Of a DNA stretch of 6,898 bases, positions 1 through 6,616 are shown one piece after another. The notes beneath the pieces are model-generated. The model was given only the letters and a program-made list of their open reading frames with translations, had not been told where the DNA came from and ran no database searches. This DNA comes from Chloroflexota bacterium (GTDB lineage Bacteria > Chloroflexota > Dehalococcoidia > GIF9 > UBA5629), in assembly GCA_026389675.1 (NCBI GenBank), contig JAPLHJ010000245.1, forward strand, positions 1 through 6,898. Reading direction: 5' to 3'. Both the position numbers and the translations under genes were made by a program. Numbering within the stretch: the stretch's first letter is position 1; the number at the start of each line of letters is the position of its first letter.

Positions 1-384
1 CCCAGGCTCAATGCCGTGATGAATGTCGAGCTTCCGCTCATCTACAACGGCACGGGTAACCGGCACAAAAGGGCTGTGGAAGCCATGGAAGCCGTGGGTA
101 TTGCCAAACGGGCGCATCATAAACCCAGTGAAATGTCAGGAGGCGAGCAGCAACGGGTGGCGATTGCGCGCGCCCTCGTCAATGATCCTCCGCTGATACT
201 GGCTGATGAGCCCACCGGAAACCTTGATACAAAAACCAGCCACAGCATCATGGAATTCCTGCAGGATCTGAACAGGAAAGGCATAACTATTGTCATTGTC
301 ACGCATGAGGAAGACATCGCCAGCTACACAAAGCGCACCATCTACCTGCGTGACGGCAGCATAGTCAACGAAAAAACAAGATGA
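1..384 (+). CDS. ABC transporter ATP-binding protein, LolD/MacB type (5' end missing)
   Basis: This is the C-terminal 127 residues of an ATPase that powers an inner-membrane MacB/LolCDE-type transporter; its partner is the permease that follows. The reading frame is open from base 1, beginning PRLNAVMNVELPLIY, which in this family follows directly after the Q-loop, so the Walker A half lies outside the window and the GTG at 16 is not the real start. Visible motifs are the ABC signature SGGEQQRVAIARAL (from base 136), Walker B LILADEPTGNLD with the catalytic Asp-Glu at 205-210, the D-loop, and the switch histidine in IVTHE at 304-306. The EPTGNLD form is typical of the lipoprotein/MacB exporter subfamily. 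The TGA stop overlaps the permease ATG in ATGA, which implies translational coupling. The substrate cannot be told from the sequence. Family assignment is firm. Confidence 0.95.
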   Translation, partial: PRLNAVMNVELPLIYNGTGNRHKRAVEAMEAVGIAKRAHHKPSEMSGGEQQRVAIARALVNDPPLILADEPTGNLDTKTSHSIMEFLQDLNRKGITIVIVTHEEDIASYTKRTIYLRDGSIVNEKTR

Positions 385-1619
385 GCATCCTCGAATACCT
401 CCTTTCGGCCTGGCAGGCCCTGTCATCCAACAAATTGCGGTCATTCCTTACCATCCTTGGCATCGTAATAGGTGTGGGCGCGGTAGTCTTTTTGGTCTCG
501 TTCGGCAGGGGTCAGCAGAAGCAAATGACTACCATTTTTGAGAATATGGGCGCTAACGCCATATATGTTTCAGGCTCGACCCGCCAGACGATGGGCGGTG
601 TCAGGCCGGAGGGCACGCTTACGGCGGAAGACGCGGACGCGCTTATCAATAACAACAAGGCGCCGGCCGTCGCAGCCGTAGCGCCACTGTACTCCAAGAT
701 GCTTAAGACTGTATATGGCAACCAGATAAGGACCATCAATACTATGGGCTCGACCATGGCTATTCAAAGGATATTGAATTATATAATTGCCAGGGGCAGC
801 TTTTTCAATGATGAGGATATCCGCAGGGGCACCAGTGTCGCCATACTGGGCGACCAGGCAGCCAAAGACCTGTTCGGCGCCGCCAACCCGGTCGGAGAGA
901 CTTTGCGCATCGGCGGCAGAAAATTCGACGTCATCGGCGTCTGCGAAGCGCGCGGAGGATTCATGGGGGGCAGCGCAGACAACTTTATCATGATCCCTCT
1001 TTCAACCATGCAATCGAGGTTTGGCATCGAAACGACGCCGCAAGGCCATCCCGTGCAGACCATCGTAGTAGAGGCTGCCAGTACCAGCCTCGTCAATACC
1101 GCCAGGGACCAGATAACCGAGGTCATCAGGCAAAGGCATCATGTGAGGGAGGACGAAGAGAATGATTTCACCGTTATCGATATGCAGGAGATTTTGAAGA
1201 GGATGGACCAGTCCATGGCGGTCTTCCAGGTATTCATGGCCAGTGTTGCCAGTATCTCATTGCTGGTAGGCGGCATCGGCATTATGAATATCATGCTGGT
1301 TTCAGTGACCGAACGGACCAGGGAGATAGGCGTACGCAAAGCTATCGGGGCCAAACGCCGGGATATCCTGATTCAATTCCTGGTAGAATCTGCCATGTTA
1401 AGCCTGACAGGCGGCATCATCGGGCTTATGCTGGCCGGGCTGGGTTCCCTGGCAATTAAAGGACAGATGATGAATAATATGCCGGTCAGTGCGCCCATAT
1501 CCGCTGATATTGTCATTATGGCCCTGCTGGTGGCAATCCTCACCGGTATCATCTCGGGCACCTACCCTGCATTCAGAGCAGCCAAGCTTGATCCCATAGA
1601 ATCATTGCGGCACGAATAG
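381..1619 (+). CDS. MacB/FtsX-family ABC transporter permease
   Basis: A 412-residue inner-membrane permease, a usual length for the MacB-like family. Order of parts: a short cytoplasmic N-terminus; a first membrane helix at about 21-42 (FLTILGIVIGVGAVVFLVSF); a large extracytoplasmic MacB_PCD-type domain at about 45-280; then an FtsX-type core with helices at about 287-309, 335-358 and 375-397. Between helices two and three sits the cytoplasmic coupling segment TERTREIGVRKAIGAKRRDI, a hallmark of the family. The end, YPAFRAAKLDPIESLRHE, is also typical. The ATG overlaps the stop of the ATPase by 4 bp and no Shine-Dalgarno is apparent, so translation probably depends on coupling. Members export lipoproteins, peptides or drugs, or respond to envelope stress; the cargo here is unknown. 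A periplasmic adaptor (MFP), if any, is not in the window. Confidence 0.95.
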   Translation: MSILEYLLSAWQALSSNKLRSFLTILGIVIGVGAVVFLVSFGRGQQKQMTTIFENMGANAIYVSGSTRQTMGGVRPEGTLTAEDADALINNNKAPAVAAVAPLYSKMLKTVYGNQIRTINTMGSTMAIQRILNYIIARGSFFNDEDIRRGTSVAILGDQAAKDLFGAANPVGETLRIGGRKFDVIGVCEARGGFMGGSADNFIMIPLSTMQSRFGIETTPQGHPVQTIVVEAASTSLVNTARDQITEVIRQRHHVREDEENDFTVIDMQEILKRMDQSMAVFQVFMASVASISLLVGGIGIMNIMLVSVTERTREIGVRKAIGAKRRDILIQFLVESAMLSLTGGIIGLMLAGLGSLAIKGQMMNNMPVSAPISADIVIMALLVAILTGIISGTYPAFRAAKLDPIESLRHE

Positions 1620-1621
1620 AA

Positions 1622-2188
1622 TCACCTGCCCTGGATCAACGAGAGGAATTCGGAACGGGTTACCGGCCTTTTCTCAAATGCTCCCCGCATAGCAGAAGTG
1701 ATTACATTGCTGCCCGGCTTTTTAATACCCCGCATCACCATGCAAAGATGCTCGGCCTGTATCACCACCGCCACGCCGTCCGGATTCAACGACCCCATGA
1801 TGACGTCAGCGATCTGCTTGGTCATCCTCTCCTGCAACTGCAGCCTTCTTGAGAATATCTCCACCACCCTGGCTAACTTGCTGACCCCGACTACCCTGCC
1901 ATTCGAATTGGGGATATAGCCGATATGCACAACGCCGTAAAACGGTAAAAAATGATGTTCGCACATAGAATGGAAGGGGATATCCCGCACGATAACCATT
2001 TCGTGATGCCCGGCCGAGAAGCCGGTGGATAGCACCTCACCTGCATCTACCGCCATCCCGGAGAACAGCTCCGCGTACATCTCAGACAGCCTTTGGGGAG
2101 TATCTACCAATCCTTCGCGGGATGGATCATCACCGATGGCCTCAATGATCTCGCGCGCAGCCTGCTTTATCTTATCTGCATCCAACAT
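1622..2188 (-). CDS. folE: GTP cyclohydrolase I (FolE, type IA)
   Basis: Cytosolic zinc enzyme converting GTP to 7,8-dihydroneopterin triphosphate and formate, the entry step to tetrahydrofolate and other pterins. The 188-residue length is normal. The N-terminal helix carries DPSREGLVDTPQR (21-33). Zinc ligands are C76 and H79 in MCEHHFLPFYG, and C149 in AEHLC. H78 and H147 correspond to the catalytic-site histidines of the E. coli enzyme (H112, H179). GVSKLARVVEIFSRRLQLQE (101-120) and MRGIKKPGS complete the signature. It is last in the minus-strand operon, 24 nt after the flavin reductase-like gene. The ATG is preceded only by a distant GGAGGG about 16 nt away, so initiation may be weak or coupled. 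All catalytic residues are present, so it should be active. Its stop lies 2 bp from that of the opposing permease gene. Confidence 0.97.
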   Translation of the reverse strand: MLDADKIKQAAREIIEAIGDDPSREGLVDTPQRLSEMYAELFSGMAVDAGEVLSTGFSAGHHEMVIVRDIPFHSMCEHHFLPFYGVVHIGYIPNSNGRVVGVSKLARVVEIFSRRLQLQERMTKQIADVIMGSLNPDGVAVVIQAEHLCMVMRGIKKPGSNVITSAMRGAFEKRPVTRSEFLSLIQGR

Positions 2189-2212
2189 AATTACCGATAT
2201 CCAGCCCTCCGC

Positions 2213-2791
2213 TTAACGTTTTCCATATTTATTCCGGTCTAGCACCTTTATCGAATTCTTATCCGCCGCGCAATATGTTTCAGCGCCCAGGTACAATACC
2301 GGCTGCAATAGATTCAAATCAATTATGCCATTTTCCTGAAAAAGCTCCCCTGCAATATGCACTGCAACAATTTCCCCGATAATCCATGCATGATCACCGA
2401 AAAGCCTGTTATCAACGACTTTGCACTCATAGGCGGCATAGGCATCCTGCAATATCGACACTTCTGTTTTGATAGCAGAATCTTCCCCTATATTGAACTC
2501 GGTAAATTTGTCCGTAAAGCTTCCGCTGCTTCCCCCCACGGCCGCAACAGTTGCTGCCTGTCCCTGTGGCAAAAAGTTTATGCCGAATTGCTTGCTATCA
2601 CTTATCATTTGGTAGGTATAACGTTTAGGAGATATAGCAATGCCGTAAAGCGGTGGGTTAAAGGAAACCGGGCTGTGCCAGGCCGCGGCCATGGCATTTT
2701 TCCTTCCCGCAGAGCTAACGGTAACAATAGCAGCCACCCGTGGATAATGCTGATAGAAGGCCCCAATATCTTTCCCAACAACCTTTAGCAT
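2213..2791 (-). CDS. Flavin reductase-like, FMN-binding split-barrel protein
   Basis: A 192-residue cytosolic protein of the flavin reductase-like (DIM6/NTAB) family. Features seen: the N-terminal segment ending in NAMAAAWHSPVSFNPPLYG (32-50), the core of the FMN-binding split barrel; the following strand IAISPKRYTYQMI; NFLP at 72-75; GDHAWIIGEIVAVH (132-145), typical of the C-terminal barrel strands; and PVLYLGAETYC near the end. Family members bind FMN and either reduce free flavin with NAD(P)H or act as small flavoproteins in anaerobes; the exact reaction here cannot be read from sequence. The start is fixed by an excellent Shine-Dalgarno 6 nt upstream. It sits between thrC and folE in the operon, with no obvious metabolic tie to either. 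Family call is good, role uncertain. Confidence 0.88.
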   Translation of the reverse strand: MLKVVGKDIGAFYQHYPRVAAIVTVSSAGRKNAMAAAWHSPVSFNPPLYGIAISPKRYTYQMISDSKQFGINFLPQGQAATVAAVGGSSGSFTDKFTEFNIGEDSAIKTEVSILQDAYAAYECKVVDNRLFGDHAWIIGEIVAVHIAGELFQENGIIDLNLLQPVLYLGAETYCAADKNSIKVLDRNKYGKR

Positions 2792-2797
2792 AGTTAA

Positions 2798-2805
2798 CCC
2801 TCCTT
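2798..2805 (-). promoter_or_regulatory. Strong ribosome binding site of the flavin reductase gene
   Basis: On the minus strand AAGGAGGG lies 6 nt before the ATG, an almost perfect anti-Shine-Dalgarno complement. It is the best one in the operon. It fixes the start of the flavin reductase-like gene and suggests independent, efficient translation of this cistron rather than reliance on coupling to thrC. Confidence 0.85.
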
Positions 2806-2818
2806 CGGGAGCGGATAT

Positions 2819-3874
2819 TTACTTCTTCAAGCCGAGGTGTTTCTCTATAACCTCAAGATCAGCCGGCAACTCCGGAAATGGTTTAACATACTTGGTGGGA
2901 ATATCCGGGTCTTTAAGGCCATTACCCGTCACGACGCAAACGACTTTTTTACCTTTATAGCTCTTACCCTGCCTGAGCATTTTCAGCAGACCGGCCAGGG
3001 GAGCGGCCGATGCTGGCTCTCCGAAAACACCTTCTTTGCCGGCCATCAATTTGTATGCCGCCAGTATTTCATCATCAGTGACACTATCAATTATGCCTCC
3101 CGACTCGTCCCTGGCAGCAACTGCTGATTTCCAGCTTGCAGGATTACCGATGCGGATTGCGGTGGCAATGGTCTGCGGCGCTTCGATAATCATATTCTTG
3201 ACTATCGGCGCTGCTCCCTCCGCCTGGAATCCCATCATTACCGGCGTTTTGTCAACTTTGCCGTTATTCTTCCATTCAGTAAAGCCCTTCCAGTAGGCCG
3301 TGATATTACCTGCATTGCCGACGGGGATAAAAAGGAAATCCGGCACACATCCAAGGTCATCGATAATTTCGAAAGAAGATGTCTTCTGCCCCTCGATGCG
3401 GTAGGGATTCAGGGAATTAACCAATGTAATGGGGTACTTTTCGGCAAGGGTCCTGGTCACTTTGAGAGCCTGGTCGAAATTTCCCTCGACAGCAATTATT
3501 TCAGCGCCATAGGCAATGGCCTGGGCCATTTTACCAATAGCTATCTTTCCCCTGGGAACAAGGATGATGACTTTTAAGCCGAAGCGTGCGCCATACGCCG
3601 CGGCAGACGCGCTGGTGTTACCGGTTGAAGCACAAATAGCCTGTTTGCTTCCCCCTTCAATTGCCTTGGCCATAGCCATCACCATGCCCCTGTCCTTGAA
3701 GGACCCGGTGGGATTGCATCCTTCCAGCTTGAAATAAAGTTCCCCGACGCCAAGTTCCCTGGCAAGGTTCACGGATTTCACCAGCGGAGTTTCACCCTCG
3801 CCAAGAGAAATCATGGGTGTCTTAGCCGTTATGGGTAGATAATCTTTGTGCTTTTGCAGTACGCCTCTAATCAT
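2819..3874 (-). CDS. thrC: Threonine synthase
   Basis: PLP-dependent enzyme that converts O-phosphohomoserine to L-threonine and phosphate, the last step of threonine synthesis. The 351 residues match the short Bacillus-like class rather than the longer E. coli/yeast class. Visible signatures: LGEGETPLVK (24-33); the PLP lysine K60 in NPTGSFKDRGM; the ring-side loop STGNTSASAAAYG (83-95); the PLP phosphate-binding loop VGNAGN (185-190); and TGNGLKD (316-322) near the C-terminus, typical of threonine synthase. The neighbouring hom supports this over threonine dehydratase or cysteine synthase. ATG starts 2 nt after the hom stop, with GAGG about 10 nt upstream inside the hom tail, so the two are probably coupled. 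Homoserine kinase, which makes the substrate, is not in the window. Confidence 0.95.
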   Translation of the reverse strand: MIRGVLQKHKDYLPITAKTPMISLGEGETPLVKSVNLARELGVGELYFKLEGCNPTGSFKDRGMVMAMAKAIEGGSKQAICASTGNTSASAAAYGARFGLKVIILVPRGKIAIGKMAQAIAYGAEIIAVEGNFDQALKVTRTLAEKYPITLVNSLNPYRIEGQKTSSFEIIDDLGCVPDFLFIPVGNAGNITAYWKGFTEWKNNGKVDKTPVMMGFQAEGAAPIVKNMIIEAPQTIATAIRIGNPASWKSAVAARDESGGIIDSVTDDEILAAYKLMAGKEGVFGEPASAAPLAGLLKMLRQGKSYKGKKVVCVVTGNGLKDPDIPTKYVKPFPELPADLEVIEKHLGLKK

Positions 3875-3876
3875 AA

Positions 3877-5178
3877 TTAAATAGCCTCAACTCGTATGAA
3901 GTTACTTATCTCTTTGACAACGCCCAGTTTATTTATAACCTTTATGGCTTTTTGCACTTCGTTTTCACTGGCTGGATGGGTCATAATAACTATCTCCGCC
4001 GTCCTGGTTGAAGGGTCTGATTCCTTCTGGATTACAGAGGCTATGCTTATCATATGATTGCCCATAACAGCGGATATCTGTGCCAGGACGCCGGGCTGGT
4101 CAAGTATCTCCATGCGGAAATAATACCTGGTCTGGATATCCGAAATCGACTGAATACCTGAGGTTTTTTCAGGTATAAAGCGGGGCGCATTATCACGCCT
4201 GGCATTAATATTCTGTGCAATATTTATTATATCAGCAATCACCGCGCTGGAAGTTGCAGATGGGCCCGCGCCCTGCCCATAAAACAGCACATTGCCTACC
4301 AGGTCGCCGATAACATAAATCGCATTATAAACACCATCCACTTTAGCCAGCAACGATTCAGCCGGGATAAGCACCGGGTGAACTCTGGCTTCCACCAGTT
4401 TGCCGGAGCGCTTGGCAATAGCCAGCAGCTTAATCGCGTATCCAAATTCGCTGGCATAGCGGAAATCCCGCGGATTCAACCTGGATATCCCCTCGTAGAA
4501 GACCTCCTCGAAGTTGACATCCATATCAAAGCCCAGCGATGTCAGGATGGCCAGCTTGTAGGCAGCATCAAGTCCGCCGATATCATTGGCCGGATTCGCT
4601 TCCGCATAACCGAGCTTCTGCGCCTGTTTCAACGCGACGTTAAAATCCAGGTTATCGTGAGCCATCCTGGTCAAAATGTAATTTGTTGTCCCATTCAATA
4701 TGGCATAAATAGCCTGGATGTCATTAGCTACAAGGTCGCGCTGGAACGGCGATATAAGCGGTATGCCTCCGCCCACACTCGCTTCAAATCGCAACCCAAC
4801 ATGGTTCTGCTGGGCCAGGGAGAGTAACTCTGTTCCATGTTTGGCCATCACTTCCTTATTGGCCGTCACAACATGCTTCCCATTCTTTAATGCCTCTTTG
4901 ATATAGTCAACAGCCGGGTGCTCGCCGCCGATCAATTCAATTACAATATCGATATCACTGTTATATACAACCTGGCGGTAATCAGCGGTAAACACGCTTT
5001 GCTGCAGGCCGGGCAACGCGTGCTTTGAGGTGTCCGTTTCCGCCACCATTTTGAGCGACAGCGGACTCCCGGCCTGGCGCGCCAGCGTCTTACTCTTGGC
5101 AAGCAGGTTGCCCGCCACCCCACTGCCGATAGTCCCCATACCCAGCAAGCCGATATTCACCGCACGTTTTTTCTGCAA
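3877..5178 (-). CDS. hom: Homoserine dehydrogenase with C-terminal ACT domain
   Basis: Reduces aspartate semialdehyde to homoserine with NAD(P)H in the threonine/methionine branch of aspartate metabolism. From the TTG chosen here it has 433 residues, normal for the monofunctional ACT-containing type. N-terminal Rossmann motif GLLGMGTIGSG (10-20); TANKEVMAKHG with K108; EASVGGGIPLI (about 132-142); LNGTTNYI (161-168); and GYAEANPANDIGGLDAAYKL (190-209), in which E193, D204 and K208 match the substrate-binding and catalytic residues of the yeast enzyme (E208, D219, K223). The ACT domain covers about 351-433 (LDQPGVLAQISAVM) and is the expected site of threonine feedback inhibition. Start choice: AGGAG lies 11 nt upstream and the gap to the preceding stop is 4 nt. 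An in-frame ATG at 5262 would add 28 unconserved residues overlapping the upstream gene; the GTG at 5160 is the main alternative. Confidence 0.94.
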   Translation of the reverse strand: MQKKRAVNIGLLGMGTIGSGVAGNLLAKSKTLARQAGSPLSLKMVAETDTSKHALPGLQQSVFTADYRQVVYNSDIDIVIELIGGEHPAVDYIKEALKNGKHVVTANKEVMAKHGTELLSLAQQNHVGLRFEASVGGGIPLISPFQRDLVANDIQAIYAILNGTTNYILTRMAHDNLDFNVALKQAQKLGYAEANPANDIGGLDAAYKLAILTSLGFDMDVNFEEVFYEGISRLNPRDFRYASEFGYAIKLLAIAKRSGKLVEARVHPVLIPAESLLAKVDGVYNAIYVIGDLVGNVLFYGQGAGPSATSSAVIADIINIAQNINARRDNAPRFIPEKTSGIQSISDIQTRYYFRMEILDQPGVLAQISAVMGNHMISIASVIQKESDPSTRTAEIVIMTHPASENEVQKAIKVINKLGVVKEISNFIRVEAI

Positions 5179-5182
5179 TGTC

Positions 5183-6448
5183 CTACTGGCTCCTGCCCTT
5201 AAGTACTTTTGCAACCGCGAAGTCTTTCTGTGTCTGATCCAGCTTGTTTTCCACCTTGGCACTATCCATGAGGCCCTTAATCCAGGCGCTCAAACACTCC
5301 TCTGACAACGCCTGCTTGATGTTATCTGCCAGCGGCCTTTCCTGTTTATTTAACACCTGCACCAGCCAGTATCCACCCTTGGTTTTCACGCTGTTATCTG
5401 TGATTACATTACTGATTTTGCCTTTTTCAAGAGTAGCCAGGATGCTGGCCAACTGGCTCTTATCAACTCCAGGCACTATCCAATCGAGGTTCCCTCCCTC
5501 ATCCTTGCTGGCATGTTGCGAATACTGTTTTGCCAGGGTATCCCAACTCTCGCCATTGATTAACCTGAGCCTGACAGATTCAGCATCATCTTTGGATGAA
5601 AACAATATACCCCTGGCGTGCACGCCCTTGGTATCATCCTTATCAAGCACCTCAATTACCCAGTATCCAAAAGGCTTTTCCATATTTTCGTCAAATATAG
5701 GGTCACTGATTGCCTTTGTATCCAGTTTAAAAATCACGTCTTTCAGTATGGAGCCTTTAAGCGTATCTAACGCCTTATCCTCATAGCCCATGGGGATCCA
5801 ACCCAGGTAGCCTTTCTTTGACTGAGTAACACTATCTATGGAAAGCATGGACGCCATAGTCGAGAAATTATCGCCCAGTAAAAGCTTCTGCCTGCGGTCT
5901 TCAGCCATAAACTTCGTTTCAAGCAGCATAGCCTGCACTTCAGCCTGCTCAACCGTGGCGGGCTGCTGGGGCAGGCATTGCTGTTCGTTATATTTCCGGG
6001 TTATTACTCTCGCTTTCATCATATCCGTGCTGACATTATTAGCAGGCAATTTCAGCAGTTCTATTTCCTTGCTAACCTCATCATCGCTGTAAGTTATATT
6101 GGCTGTCGGGGCGCCTTCTATCACTACCGCAGTCTGCGGTATAGCCTGGGCGACAATGTCCACATAATATTTAACCATTTCACTGCTCTGCCCCTTGGTA
6201 TAGGCATCCAACATTTTAATATAGTAATCCATATCAAATGATTTATCGTTGACCGTAATAGCTACCTGCTGGTACGGCATTACCTGTTCGGCATATAGCC
6301 AATAGCCGATAATTCCCAGGACAGCGGCTATGATACAGGCCGTGGCAATCGTAATAATCCGTGAAAGCTTTTTCTCCTTCTCCCACCTTGTAACCTGGTG
6401 CTTGGTCGGTTTTCTAACTGTTTTTTCTTTTCGGTGTTTTCCAGCCAA
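5183..6448 (-). CDS. Membrane-anchored protein with two degenerate parvulin (PpiC-type) repeats
   Basis: A 421-residue protein that would be anchored in the cytoplasmic membrane and act outside it as a foldase or chaperone of the SurA/PrsA type. Residues 1-30 are strongly basic, followed by one membrane helix at 31-52 (IITIATACIIAAVLGIIGYW) with no lipobox or clear cleavage site, so a signal anchor is likely. Residues 55-165 look like an N-terminal SurA/trigger-factor-like helical region. Two parvulin-like units follow, about 171-269 and 276-368. They share the pattern G-(D/E)-aromatic-x-T-(M/L)-A near the start, (Y/N)-L-(G/D)-W-I-x-P-G or similar in the middle, and GYW(V/L)-(I/V)-(E/Q)-VL(D/N)K at the end. 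Both lack the canonical parvulin histidines: ARGIL (G280) replaces ARHIL, and GYW replaces GYH. A holdase role is therefore possible. The TTG start is supported by AGAGGA 7 nt upstream. First gene of the operon. Confidence 0.82.
   Translation of the reverse strand: MAGKHRKEKTVRKPTKHQVTRWEKEKKLSRIITIATACIIAAVLGIIGYWLYAEQVMPYQQVAITVNDKSFDMDYYIKMLDAYTKGQSSEMVKYYVDIVAQAIPQTAVVIEGAPTANITYSDDEVSKEIELLKLPANNVSTDMMKARVITRKYNEQQCLPQQPATVEQAEVQAMLLETKFMAEDRRQKLLLGDNFSTMASMLSIDSVTQSKKGYLGWIPMGYEDKALDTLKGSILKDVIFKLDTKAISDPIFDENMEKPFGYWVIEVLDKDDTKGVHARGILFSSKDDAESVRLRLINGESWDTLAKQYSQHASKDEGGNLDWIVPGVDKSQLASILATLEKGKISNVITDNSVKTKGGYWLVQVLNKQERPLADNIKQALSEECLSAWIKGLMDSAKVENKLDQTQKDFAVAKVLKGRSQ
5190..5194 (-). 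promoter_or_regulatory. Ribosome binding site supporting the TTG start of hom
   Basis: AGGAG on the minus strand, inside the last codons of the upstream gene, lies 11 nt before the TTG at 5178-5176. The spacing is slightly long. A second AGGA is only 2 nt from the TTG, too close to work well. No comparable site precedes the far-upstream ATG. Confidence 0.5.
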
Positions 6449-6455
6449 TTCAGAA

Positions 6456-6461
6456 TCCTCT
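6456..6461 (-). promoter_or_regulatory. Ribosome binding site of the parvulin-like gene
   Basis: AGAGGA on the minus strand lies 7 nt before the TTG at 6448-6446. It supports this TTG as the true start. The nearest candidate start codons upstream are in other frames and lack such a site. Confidence 0.65.
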
Positions 6462-6479
6462 CGTTATTAAAATAAATTG

Positions 6480-6497
6480 AGGCAATTTTCATTGCCT
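6480..6497. repeat. Perfect 7-bp inverted repeat in the divergent intergenic region
   Basis: AGGCAAT-TTTC-ATTGCCT: two perfect 7-bp arms around a 4-nt centre, 32 bp upstream of the parvulin-like gene. As DNA it could be an operator; as RNA it would form a hairpin in the 5' leader of the operon mRNA if transcription starts to its right. No U-tract follows on the minus strand within a few bases, so it does not look like a terminator for the operon. Confidence 0.6.
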
Positions 6498-6516
6498 GCG
6501 AATGCCCAAATATGAT
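6492..6516 (+). promoter_or_regulatory. Possible promoter of the tRNA-Pro gene
   Basis: TATGAT at 6511-6516 matches five of six bases of a sigma-70 -10 box and would start transcription about 15 nt before the tRNA. The matching -35 is weak: TTCATT at 6488 with 17-bp spacing, or TTGCCT at 6492 if the -10 is instead TAACAT at 6516-6521. On the minus strand the same spot reads TATCAT, a possible -10 for the operon, also with a poor -35. This is an inference from short matches. Confidence 0.35.
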
Positions 6517-6525
6517 AACATATTT
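6508..6525. repeat. Perfect 7-bp inverted repeat over the putative divergent -10 region
   Basis: AAATATG-ATAA-CATATTT: perfect 7-bp arms with a 4-nt centre, 15 bp upstream of the tRNA-Pro gene. It covers -10-like hexamers in both directions (TATGAT plus, TATCAT minus). It may be an operator for a dimeric regulator or simply the symmetric core of a bidirectional promoter. Its AT-rich content makes chance symmetry more likely than for the other repeat. Confidence 0.55.
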
Positions 6526-6539
6526 TCGTTTCACGAACA

Positions 6540-6616
6540 CGGGGTGTAGCGCAGCCTGGTAGCGCACCTGAATGGGGTTCAGGTGGTCGTCGGTTCAAAT
6601 CCGACCACCCCGACCA
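6540..6616 (+). tRNA. tRNA-Pro (anticodon GGG)
   Basis: A 77-nt cloverleaf can be drawn in full. The acceptor stem pairs CGGGGTG (6540-6546) with CACCCCG (6606-6612). The D-arm has GCGC/GCGC stems and a GG-containing loop. The anticodon stem is CCTGA/TCAGG, with loop ATGGGGT giving anticodon GGG at 6574-6576. The T-arm is GTCGG-TTCAAAT-CCGAC. The discriminator A and an encoded CCA (6614-6616) close it. C1-G72 is the usual first pair of bacterial proline tRNAs, and G37 follows the anticodon as expected for the TrmD m1G37 target. It reads CCC and CCU codons. The gene is divergent from the neighbouring operon, and no T-rich intrinsic terminator directly follows it. Confidence 0.98.

Noticed and set aside
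136..444. 102-codon minus-strand frame
   Set aside because: Antisense to the ABC signature and Walker B region of the ATPase; no independent support.
1934..2652. Similar short words gccgtaaaacgg (in folE) and gccgtaaagcgg (in the flavin reductase gene)
   Set aside because: Only two imperfect copies inside conserved coding sequence; best explained by chance and codon use.
2357..2788. 143-codon plus-strand frame
   Set aside because: Antisense to nearly the whole flavin reductase-like gene, which has clear family motifs and a strong ribosome site.
4378..4827. 149-codon plus-strand frame
   Set aside because: Antisense to the conserved core of homoserine dehydrogenase; no family resemblance.
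5244..5786. 180-codon plus-strand frame
   Set aside because: Antisense to the parvulin-like gene; rich in Ser and Leu in the way of mirror frames, with no motif.
6328..6567. 79-codon minus-strand frame spanning the start of the parvulin-like gene and the tRNA promoter
   Set aside because: It overlaps tRNA-Pro and the first 40 codons of the parvulin-like gene in another frame, has no recognisable domain, and no good ribosome site.
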